Positions 10,087 to 18,617 of a stretch of 64,000 nt of DNA are shown in pieces. A program made the translations under genes and the position numbers. How positions within the stretch are numbered: the first letter of the stretch is position 1; each line of letters opens with the position of its first letter. Origin of the DNA: Symsagittifera roscoffensis (Eukaryota > Xenacoelomorpha > Acoela > Convolutidae); assembly GCF_963678635.1 (NCBI RefSeq), contig NC_087064.1, positions 6,048,411-6,112,410 of the forward strand, read 5' to 3'. A model generated the notes under the pieces. It worked only from the letters and a program-made list of their open reading frames with translations. It was not told the DNA's origin and made no database searches.

Positions 10087-13000
10087 CTAGTCATCATCTG
10101 TTGTTATGTAAGTCCTGGTGTAGATACTAATTCCATCCACGTTCAGCATCACTTGATACGGCCCGTAGACTTCTAGGTAGCGTCCATGAAGTTTCTTCAT
10201 GCGAGGGCCACCCGTCGTTAGTAGTGCTCGCACAGCTCTCGACTCAGTGCGTGGCTCCACCTGCCTCAGATAATCTGCATATGTGTCCAAATGCATTAAA
10301 GTGAACTCTGATGGTTCACTCAGATTTCTTATTACCTGGTGTCCAGCCACTGAGATTATCGACTGTATCTTCTTTCCTTGCGGCGCCATGCCGAACCTCT
10401 TACCGGAGATCACTTTAAGTTTCATATCTAAACTGCTTGGTGTTTTCGTCTCTTCGACCTCCGTTGCTACGAAGGTATTCAATTGCTCCTGAAGCTTTTC
10501 ATTTTCCAGTTCAAGTTTCACTTTTTGTTCGATCTCTTTCGTGACCAATTCCTGTTGTACTCTATTTAGCGCATCCCTTGCGGCTGCCTTATAATCGATC
10601 TTGAAGTCCTCAGCCGCAGTTGCTGGTTCCGGCTCATGTGTCTCCCCTGTTACCGCTTGCATCTTCTTTGCCACCAGCTCTTGAGGTTTATCCTTTCTGC
10701 GTGCCTCCGCTTCACTCAAAAGTCGAGCCTTGCTGGCTTTCACTCCTGACAAAGCTTCTTCATGTCTTGGATGCTTGATGTCTGCCACTGCATCCCAGAA
10801 TTGCGGACAATCTGATTTAAAATGACCTTCCAAGTTGCAAAAGAAACACTTCTGGCCGAATTTCGCTATTACTCCTCTCATGAAATCCTCATGGTCCAAT
10901 TCTGACGCATCTTCGTCCTCGAGGCTAAAGCCTATTGCTTTCATGCCTTGTTTGTAAGCAGGGCATGCTGACACATGATGGTCCGTTGAACTGCAATTAG
11001 CACAAGAGCGTCTCTTGTCCATATCATCCCTCGGTTTGTACCAATTGTTCCCTTGGTTCGCTGGTCCGTTGTTAAAATTGCCATAATTGTTCTTGTAATA
11101 TCCAGATCTCGAAGGAGGTTTCAACAAAAGATACTCTTTTGATTTGAGCCTCAACTCCTCCGGTGTTGGCGCATTAGTTGATAGTGGTGTGTAATGCGTT
11201 GCTAGCATCGTACGAAGTTCATCATTTTTCACACCATCGATGAATTTTGAGGCTACGGCCAGGTTCATCCTTCGGTTTGACTCATCCGGTTGGCTGCGTC
11301 TTCTCAGCATTTCCAAATCATCGAGAAACTTGTCTATTGTTTCATCCTCTCGTTGCCTCCGTTTCTCGAAGCGCATCATCGCCTGGTGCCCCTGCACCCC
11401 TGATCCGAAACGGTTTAACAAGATTTCGAAGATTTTCTCTGCAGTGTCACGTTGATACTGTTTCTTGGCCATGACACAGTTCAGGGCTGTCCCTTCTAAG
11501 TTGCTGGTGAGCGCGCTGCATTCCTGTCTCTCAGACAAGTCCTCTTCCTCGAAATGCAGCTTCATTACCTCTATCCAGGTATCAATACAGCCATCAGATT
11601 CGTCTTTGTAGCATCTTGGCTTCTTAAAGACTCTTCTGGACTTCTCACTGCGTTCATTGGTTTTAGATAACCTCGTCAGGAATGTCTCCAGAGACCTGTT
11701 CAGGGGTTCAAATGCCGTGGCCATTGCAGTAGCATCCCTTGAGTGTCCCGTTTGAGTGTCCTCACACCTCGTCGAAGGCTCTGTGTGCGGTGCATCCCTG
11801 CAATCCGAATCACCGTGAGCACTTCCCGCTTGGCCCACATGACTCCTCCTCGGGCTTGCATGCCCCCTGTTGCCGGAATCACTTCTCCCAGTCGCATGTG
11901 TGCCTTGCGTTGGTCGTTCGTTAGAGGTTTGTCTGTTCCCCGTTGAACTTGCTCTATTGTTCGGGCCCCATGCTCCATTATCCCTTGTGGCATAGCCTGA
12001 TGAACTGCCCCTGCCTCTAGTGGATCCATACGTCTTCCTCTTTTGATGTTCATTGAAGTTCACCTTCGGTTCCCTGCTGGGACCTCCCGAATTCGGTTCT
12101 CCTTCTTTTGACCCACTCTTGCTGCTTAGTAGCCCGTCCAACCTATCCATGATAGCCTGAGTTCGCCTCTCCATCATCGCATCTATCTTTGTGTCAAGAG
12201 TCCCAAGAGACTGCTCTTGCTGAATTCTTAACTTCTCCATGTCGGCTCTTAAGCGTAACTCCCTCTGTTCCGCCTCTCTTGTCATTCGCGACAAGTTCCT
12301 CGTCATGTGTTCATCCGTTCTCTCTTTCAAGCGTTTTTCGCTCCTGTCAACTTCTTGTCTGTTGCGGTTTATTTCTTCCCGCAGCCTTTCCCTCTCAATG
12401 TGAACTGCTCTTTCTAGTTCACTCATCCTTATTGACATTTGCTCGTTTTGTTCTCCTAAACTGTCCACTATGTTGTTTAAGGCTTCCTCTAGTGCTGCCC
12501 CGTTATCCACGAGTGATGTTACTAGTGGTGGTGTAACCCTGTCGGTCCCAGGTAACTTCGTGCTTGTCGAGATCCGGGCCTTGACTCTCTGCTTCAACGT
12601 CTTTTCTTTATTTATTTCAGGATCAATAAACGCGTTGCCGAGCCCTCTGGTTTTATTCTCACCAGGTTGTGGCTCCGAACTTGCTCTAATCGCGAAGTCT
12701 TTTGACTGGCCTGGTGTGTTTGCCTCTTTGCTTATCGTTGTCACTACACCAAATTTGTCCATGGTTCCAGTCTCTCTTCCCACGTGTGCCTCACTCTCCT
12801 GGACCGAACTATTGAGGCTGACTTGAGATCCAAAGTCCCCTTGCTCCTCTTCATCCTCTTCCTCCTGGGACTCACCGTCGTTCCCTGCTCCTCCTCCCAT
12901 GCTGAATGGAAAGATGTTTCCGAAGGTGTTCTTCATTCTTTCTGAGAACGATGATGACGTTGTTTGTTTCCCAGTTCCGCTTGCCATCATAGTGTTGTCT

Positions 13001-13404
13001 GTCGGAGATCTTCTAGTTGCTGCTACTTCAGTAGAGATGTCGGACAGTTCCGACATCTCTTCTCGATCCAATGTTCCAGTGGAAGTGGCAAAATCATGGC
13101 CTTGTTCTACCGGGGTAGATTCACTCGCCAGCCTTCTGCCTCTCCCTTCCAGTTCATTTACTTCCTGGTTGTCATTCATGGTATGGTCCGTATTGACCTC
13201 CACTTCTAACAGTTCTCTTCGCTCTTCTGAGGTCTTCCGACTTCTCGTTTCAACCATTCTGCCTGAAACCGTCCCCCTTTTGTCAGACCGGGATCGCTTG
13301 ATCCAATCCACAAAAGGATCGGTCATCGTTTTTCTTTGCTTTTCAGGTATGAATTTCCTAGAGCTATTACCTCGTTTTGGTATCCTTGACTTGTCTAAAC
13401 TCAT
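10087..13404 (-). CDS. gag: Gag polyprotein of element 1
   Basis: A 1105-residue frame. Residues 1-300 are acidic and low in complexity, and about 320-435 form a long charged coiled coil. About 590-790 match the retrotransposon Gag capsid pattern, with the tryptophan-rich start and the conserved block ending in a KxYLLLKP-like linker. Two CCHC zinc knuckles follow near residues 800 (CANC...H...C) and 853 (CFFC...H...C), with spacing CX2CX4HX4C. It should form the particle shell and bind element RNA. The ATG at 13404 is the first after the leader. It ends in TAG directly followed, in the same frame, by the ATG of the protease frame, which suggests stop readthrough. At 1105 residues it is much longer than a typical Ty3 Gag. 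Confidence 0.85.
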   Translation of the reverse strand: MSLDKSRIPKRGNSSRKFIPEKQRKTMTDPFVDWIKRSRSDKRGTVSGRMVETRSRKTSEERRELLEVEVNTDHTMNDNQEVNELEGRGRRLASESTPVEQGHDFATSTGTLDREEMSELSDISTEVAATRRSPTDNTMMASGTGKQTTSSSFSERMKNTFGNIFPFSMGGGAGNDGESQEEEDEEEQGDFGSQVSLNSSVQESEAHVGRETGTMDKFGVVTTISKEANTPGQSKDFAIRASSEPQPGENKTRGLGNAFIDPEINKEKTLKQRVKARISTSTKLPGTDRVTPPLVTSLVDNGAALEEALNNIVDSLGEQNEQMSIRMSELERAVHIERERLREEINRNRQEVDRSEKRLKERTDEHMTRNLSRMTREAEQRELRLRADMEKLRIQQEQSLGTLDTKIDAMMERRTQAIMDRLDGLLSSKSGSKEGEPNSGGPSREPKVNFNEHQKRKTYGSTRGRGSSSGYATRDNGAWGPNNRASSTGNRQTSNERPTQGTHATGRSDSGNRGHASPRRSHVGQAGSAHGDSDCRDAPHTEPSTRCEDTQTGHSRDATAMATAFEPLNRSLETFLTRLSKTNERSEKSRRVFKKPRCYKDESDGCIDTWIEVMKLHFEEEDLSERQECSALTSNLEGTALNCVMAKKQYQRDTAEKIFEILLNRFGSGVQGHQAMMRFEKRRQREDETIDKFLDDLEMLRRRSQPDESNRRMNLAVASKFIDGVKNDELRTMLATHYTPLSTNAPTPEELRLKSKEYLLLKPPSRSGYYKNNYGNFNNGPANQGNNWYKPRDDMDKRRSCANCSSTDHHVSACPAYKQGMKAIGFSLEDEDASELDHEDFMRGVIAKFGQKCFFCNLEGHFKSDCPQFWDAVADIKHPRHEEALSGVKASKARLLSEAEARRKDKPQELVAKKMQAVTGETHEPEPATAAEDFKIDYKAAARDALNRVQQELVTKEIEQKVKLELENEKLQEQLNTFVATEVEETKTPSSLDMKLKVISGKRFGMAPQGKKIQSIISVAGHQVIRNLSEPSEFTLMHLDTYADYLRQVEPRTESRAVRALLTTGGPRMKKLHGRYLEVYGPYQVMLNVDGISIYTRTYITTDDD

Positions 13405-15122
13405 TCTCTATTTGTCACTTTCCTATGCCTACTCTTGACTCAATTGCTAGAGACCTTATAGTTTTATTAACAATAATAATGACACAACACAATAAATTTC
13501 ACCAGATTCTATTAAATAGTGACCACGAATCCCTGTATGTTGTCAGAGTACAGTTTGTATAAAATTTATTCACACTAACCGATTATCGGTCCAAAGATTT
13601 GGAAATTAGCACAATATGATGTTATCAGTCAATTTAAAAGATAGTGTACTCACTACCCAATCAAGCACAGTTTACGTTGATTTAAAATCAAAAACAAAAA
13701 TATATATTGACACAATATGAATGTATATATAAAAAAACGTATGTGTCTTGTACTCTTAGTCGGTCGCAGTACAATAGTCGAACCTGTCTTTTAAAGAAAA
13801 AGCTTTCCCTGCTTGGTGCTGCACCAAACAGACAAAGCTTTGAAGGCAGTTATTTTCTCAAGTGGGCGTCTATTGCACCCACCGAGTACTGTGTTACCTA
13901 TCTGCCTTCGGACTGCCCGAGCTAGACCTACTAAAATCCTCAGGGCAGTCACTTTTCCCAAAAACGTATTATGTTCCAATCCACACCAATGAGTCACGCT
14001 CTTTTTAATTTAGACTTAGTGTCGCGAATATCCGAGTTCGGACCTGTTTTGTATTAGTCTGGTTCTTTTTGAAAGGCAAGTTACCAGTGCAGTCACTGAT
14101 ACCTAGCTTGTGTATTAATAACCTAATACCTCTCGCTTTTTAGTCTTTCTTTCGTCTACCTAAGTCCTTAATAAAATAATAACCCTCCGGATTGGCACAA
14201 ATAGGACCCTTCCGGACTGTCAGAATATAGACCCCTCCGGATTGGGACCCCTCCGAGTTAGTTAATAGTAGACCCCTCCGGATTTGGACCCCTCCAAATT
14301 AGCAACTATAAGACCCCTCCGGATTCGGACCCCTCCGGTTTTGTGGAAAGTAGATCCCTCCGGATTCGGAGCCCTTAGCTCTGTCAAAGTAGCTTTTCGT
14401 AGTTTTCTTAATTTCGGCTTATACCCCTCCGGATACGTTCTGCGTTGCTTTTATGCAATTTGAATTAACTGGGAAGGGTATAGGGTCCTTTCCTAGACCC
14501 CTCCGGATTGAAGTTAAGGCACTTATTTGACAATTCACACTAACGGTGAAGGGTCTTATCACTTGCCTAATTTCGACTCTATTATGGTTGTCTTGTGCCT
14601 TCAGCCCTCCCTTTTTGGGGAACAAGCCTCACAAACGGGCCACAAAATTGATCGTAACAATCCTGACTGATATAAATGCCTGTAACAACAACATATCTAT
14701 CAACAACAAACGGGGGGTTGAATCACATCTTGTCTGGGGGGATGATTTCTACTGATTTTTTACTTTTTTCCTGTTTTTGGTTTTTTTTTTCGGTTATTTT
14801 TTTATGTTTTTTGTTTTTCTTGGGTACTATACTACTTTTTGTTTGGTTTTGCTTATATCTTTAAGTGTTTTTGATCACAAACGACTCAGGGGATGAGGGG
14901 TTCATGATTCCCCCCACCCTTCAAAAAAAAAAAAAATTCCTGGTTCGTGAATTTTCGGTCTTAACTAGGTTAAAAAACTATTCACGGTAATCCGGAAGGC
15001 TTCCGCGTTCCGAACTACCCTTCCGCCCCGGCAATTTAGGCCTATTAAGGGCGTTAATGTGAGCATCCGCTCGGCGCGGAGTGCTCGTTAACGGTTGCGC
15101 CGGTCATGATGTTATGAAAGAA
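13405..15122 (-). other. Long untranslated leader of element 1
   Basis: About 1.7 kb lies between the primer-binding site and the gag ATG. No convincing coding frame was seen. It holds an AT-rich half next to gag (13405-14150), the repeated 14-mer cluster (14180-14515), a T-rich stretch (14755-14870) and a GC-rich, self-complementary stretch near 15000-15120. A leader of this length would be expected to hold packaging signals, but this is inference. Confidence 0.55.
14180..14515 (-). repeat. Cluster of GACCCCTCCGGATT-type repeats in the leader
   Basis: About eleven copies of a 12-14 base motif (plus strand GACCCCTCCGGATT with variants such as ACCCCTCCAAATT) occur with irregular spacers of about 15 to 70 bases. 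Copies begin near 14186, 14208, 14232, 14248, 14273, 14288, 14312, 14327, 14352, 14424 and 14499. Related AATCCGGAAGG words recur near 14988 and 16010. The cluster lies between primer-binding site and gag. Confidence 0.8.
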
Positions 15123-15140
15123 GCCCACCCAGGAGCGCCA
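15123..15140 (-). other. Putative tRNA primer-binding site of element 1
   Basis: On the minus strand this reads TGGCGCTCCTGGGTGGGC. It starts with the TGG that pairs with a tRNA CCA end and lies 12 nt downstream of the LTR end. The 12-nt gap is longer than usual. I could not assign the tRNA species from memory. Confidence 0.5.
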
Positions 15141-15152
15141 TAAAAACATACA

Positions 15153-15951
15153 TGTAACATTCGCCCGGAAGATACATATCGACGGATAACAAAACTAAGT
15201 CTTAAGACGACTGGCTAGCGTCTAAACAGAGCTTTGCATGTTTTTCACCGTCTCTACCAAGCCAGTACTTTTCGGTGGTCTTTTCCAACATCGGGTCGAC
15301 AAAAACATTACTGTTCTCCGGCTTCGACCAGAACGCTCAAATTAACTGAATTACATGCAAAAATAGTGAGCTCATGGCTGGGTCTCAGTATCCCCAGACC
15401 ACGAGGTCACTCCTAAAAACAGGGCTACTACTTATTATATTACTATTGTTTTTGTTCAGTAGATAAAAATCATCATCTCCATCGAAGATGGATCAACCCT
15501 TTCCCCCTAACTCCTAGCTTCTCATCCTTATCAAAATGAATCTAGATATTAATTAAATTCAAGTCAGGACTTGACAGGAAAATAAAAATTCACACGAGTC
15601 AATAAAAGTTTTCCGTCCCGAGACCCTTCCGAATTCTTGAATCCGGTGAATCAAGCTCCTTAAGTTCGATTTCACGATAACACGGAAGGCTGGTTTCCAC
15701 CCTTCACCGTTGCTCGCAACGGCCTTGCAACTATTGTAGCAGCACAATAGTTGCAACTCGGAACGTTCTCTGCAATTCGTTGTCGTCTTCTTCAATTTCG
15801 ATTTCCTCAATTTCGATAAAGTTGTTCTCGTCAGCGCAACTAATGTGGTTGTGTTTTCTCTCTCGTTTTTTGTTAAAATGGCCGTTTCAGCATTTCTCAG
15901 AAATGTGACGTCATCATTCGAATTTTTGAAATTTTAAAATACTAGAATATT
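15153..15951 (-). repeat. 5' LTR of element 1 (LTR A)
   Basis: This segment is a diverged direct copy of 16428-17199. Matching blocks occur in the same order: the left end TGTAACATTCGCCC, the ACCGTCTC block, a block near a stretch reading GAGATGGATcAACCC in both, and the right end TAGAATATT. It lies just upstream (on the minus strand) of a primer-binding site and gag, so it is the 5' LTR. The right border is where similarity to the other copy stops and the LINE fragment begins. It does not show a clean TG...CA pair, so the outer border is approximate. Confidence 0.6.
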
Positions 15952-16427
15952 TCAGCCCTCACCGTTTGGCTAAACGTTCCAATAACGCCCTTAGTTCTTA
16001 AAAACCACCAATCCGGAAGGCTTACTGCTAAAATTCCGAATTCTGCAGAGATTGCATTTTTCACATTCTGGTCGAATGTCACATCGTAACGATTTTCAAG
16101 CAGGGCTATTAGTATTAAAATGTCGTGCATTTCCATGTATAGGTTCAAAGGAAGAAGGTTCAGGTCCTTCAGTCTTTCAGTATAAGTTTTGCTTGTCCCC
16201 AGAATCCATTTTGTTGCTAACTTTTGAACTCGTTCGAGTTGTTCCATGTTCGATCTGCTAGGAGTCCATGCTTGAGATGCGTATGTTACTATGGGTACTA
16301 CATACCCAGTATATGCGTTAAGCCTGGTGGTCACACTGCTTTTCATAGTCAGACTTCGTTTAATCTGGAAGAGAGCACTAATTGATTTGGATGTCCGACG
16401 AGAGCAATTTTCGTTCCATGTGAGCTT
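15952..16427 (-). pseudogene. LINE reverse transcriptase C-terminal fragment between the two LTRs
   Basis: A continuous minus-strand frame runs from about 16440 to the edge of LTR A. It holds the typical post-RT block of LINE ORF2 proteins: AYTGYVVPIVTYASQAW, a LERVQKLATKWILG motif and a LNLLPLNLYMEMHD motif. No start codon and no catalytic core are present, so it is a fragment. It is bounded on both sides by LTR sequence. It is therefore the target sequence in which both giant elements sit. Confidence 0.8.
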
Positions 16428-17199
16428 TGTAACATTCGCCCAAATACTACACAGCGACGGAGCGTAGAAAAAGTACCTATTAACGACTGGCAGGCGTCAG
16501 TTACCTTAATCCTACTCGTTTTTCACCGTCTCGACCTTGCCAGTTGATTTTCTGGTCTGTTTAGGGCTACTATTTTTAGGCCATCAGTCAAACGACTTTT
16601 GATCAGCTTTCGTTTACATGCGAACACAACCACATAGCTGAGTCTCGGATCCTCAGACTACGTGATTGCCATTAAAAACACTGCTCGAACAACCTATCTT
16701 ATTATGTTTTTGTGTGACAGTTCTATATTAAATCCATTGGAGATGGATTGACCCCTTCCTCTTTCTAGCTACTCATATTCTAAAATATCAAATAATACCG
16801 GTGTTAATTCAGACTTCTACGACATCCAAGTATCTACAAAGTCAGTTATATATAGTCCCTTCACATACAACAGTCTCTGGGGGACCAAGCCTCCGCTCCC
16901 GTAATCTTCCCGAGATAACGCTGTTATCTCTCCCAATTTGTGGCACGGGAGGATTCCGTGGAATATTCCTTCCCCACTGAAGCTTCCTTCTCCACTAATA
17001 TCCACTGCTAAGAGTCTTATCGTGTGTTGTTGCCACGATAAGAGGCTTCGTATATCTCGTCTCTTGTGCGACCATTTTCCACAATATTTGTCGTTGTTCT
17101 GTTTTTTCGTCCCTTTCAGTCAAAATGACCGTCTTTTTGTATTTCTGAGAAGTATTCACTCTTCGATCGAAATTTTAAAAACAAAAATTCTAGAATATT
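16428..17199 (-). repeat. 3' LTR of element 2 (LTR B)
   Basis: Diverged direct copy of 15153-15951 with the same left end, TGTAACATTCGCCC, and right end, TAGAATATT. It directly follows a polypurine tract on the minus strand, which makes it the 3' LTR. The outer flank (left) is the LINE fragment. Its partner 5' LTR was not found, so a target duplication cannot be checked. Confidence 0.6.
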
Positions 17200-17214
17200 C
17201 CTACCCTCCTTCGC
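17200..17214 (-). other. Polypurine tract of element 2
   Basis: On the minus strand this reads GCGAAGGAGGGTAGG and abuts the point where LTR similarity starts. This is the expected place for plus-strand DNA priming. Confidence 0.5.
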
Positions 17215-18065
17215 AATACTTTTTCGTTACTAAGGCCTTTATTTGTTTTCTTTTGTGTCGCCGGAAGGTTGCGCCGTGCCTTTCTGGCAGAATGGCACAT
17301 ACTCCCCGGACAAGTCCCCATCAATGTCCCTATTGATCGCATAACACCGGGTTATCGTCAAGTAGTGTTCCAGTTCTCTGTAATCAATCTTACAAATCGC
17401 ATAAGAAAATGAAATTTATCTACTCGACCTCAACTCACTACGTGTTCTCAAATGGCATCGTACTACATTTCACTGCCATTCAACATTTTCACAAAATTTG
17501 CACCATGAGGAGTGTCTTAGATAAAATTTCTTTTCTGACTACTTACGTCGTCTTGCCATAAAACTTCTTTTCGCGCTCTTTGTGATTAAAAAGTGGGACG
17601 TGGCACGGCCACGCACTCGTTAAAATTAACTTAACATCACTCACCAAGTATAATCAGTTATTTATGCGGTCCTTTCAATATTAAAACTAAGAAACCCTGT
17701 GGCTAGGAAAGTCATTGAGTTATTCACCCTTCTCGAGCAAGTTTACTCAATCTTACCACGTCGCCACACAGTGAAATTGTGTCTTACACAAGTTAAAATA
17801 TTCAGTCATGTTTAAATAGGTAAATATACTCACCTATGTTCTTTATATATACATAAGTAGTATAACTAAAATTCTCTTTCAACAATTTTAACAATTGTAA
17901 CAATTTTCAAAGTCCGGTTCGACCAAACTAGATCAAAACAAAAAATTTAACAAGTTCAATAATCAAAACTTGGTTGATTGGTTAACACACAAAGACAATC
18001 AAGTTTTCTCTCCTTCTCTTCTTTTCTTGCTCACGTCTTCACTTGTCCTCTTCGTTCCATCATCT
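17215..18065 (-). other. 3' untranslated region of element 2 with a pol-like patch
   Basis: No coding frame. A patch at about 17300-17365 resembles plus-strand 4413-4478, part of the integrase-macro linker in element 1, including the CTCCCCGGACAA word (17302-17313) and a GATCGCATA...CCGGGT block. The rest is AT-rich with nothing recognised. Confidence 0.5.
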
Positions 18066-18617
18066 TCATTCCATTGCTTCTCCATCCTGATCTTCAGCTT
18101 CGCTGTCTTCTAGGACTTTCTCCAGCATGTCCATGGAGTTGCGGGCCGTGCCCCAACTCTCCTGTTCCAACAGCCTCGGTTTGCAACAAGGTAGCAAGTC
18201 CACATTCACCTTTTGCACCCGGTTCCTGCAAAAGCTGTTGTGAAGACATAGGCTCACATTTCTTTCTAGGTCAGCTCTTAAGACCTCTTTCTTCTCATCT
18301 TCAGTTACACAAGGCGCTCCAGCTACTCGCTTCACCGCCGTGGTGACCGCGTTTCTGTGCGTCAGGAATGTTCTCTTATAGGCTCCCGGTCCTATATCTA
18401 GCTGGAAAGATTGATAGGCTTCCGTGTTCCTCGACATGTGACGCTTCGCGCGTTCATACATCCATGATGTCATCACTGCACGGAACCAAGGCATCAATCT
18501 TTGCCTTGACCATATTCTTTCAATGGCTTTGGGTATTCTCAGAACCTTGCAGGTGGTTCTGAAAAGATCCAATTCACGACTCATCTTCACGTCGCTCAGC
18601 TGCTCAGGAGTCGGCAA
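18066..18617 (-). CDS. Cassette ORF 5, unknown function, element 2
   Basis: A 183-codon frame, TTG-initiated if independent, that overlaps the end of ORF 4 by about 22 bases in another frame. The product is basic in its first half (many R and K around KAIERIWSRQRLMPWF) and has several cysteines later (CLHNSFCRNR, LPCCKPR). The acidic tail ends in DQDGEAME. I recognise no family. Because its 5' end overlaps ORF 4 without a good ATG, it is more likely the C-terminal end of a larger cassette protein than a separate gene. Confidence 0.55.
   Translation of the reverse strand: MPTPEQLSDVKMSRELDLFRTTCKVLRIPKAIERIWSRQRLMPWFRAVMTSWMYERAKRHMSRNTEAYQSFQLDIGPGAYKRTFLTHRNAVTTAVKRVAGAPCVTEDEKKEVLRADLERNVSLCLHNSFCRNRVQKVNVDLLPCCKPRLLEQESWGTARNSMDMLEKVLEDSEAEDQDGEAME

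Larger units (their letters stand above)
1..15951 (-). mobile_element. Giant Ty3/gypsy-like LTR retrotransposon, element 1 (3' end outside window)
   Basis: Read on the minus strand the order is LTR, primer-binding site, leader, gag with two CCHC knuckles, aspartic protease, reverse transcriptase, RNase H, integrase, then a long extra coding cassette that runs off the window edge. The gene order RT-RH-IN and the integrase GPF motif place it in Ty3/gypsy. The extra cassette and a macro-like domain after integrase are unusual. It carries a TGA in protease, a one-base frameshift between protease and RT, and a TGA in the SGNH frame, so this copy is probably inactive. The same layout recurs in element 2, which shows that the cassette belongs to the element and is not a chance neighbour. 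Confidence 0.85.

Noticed and set aside
12899-13438. 179-codon plus-strand frame over gag
   Set aside because: Antisense of the gag N-terminal region; Ser/Leu-rich sequence typical of a reversed acidic region.
14180-14515. CRISPR-like array
   Set aside because: Spacing is irregular, repeats vary, and the context is a eukaryotic retrotransposon leader.
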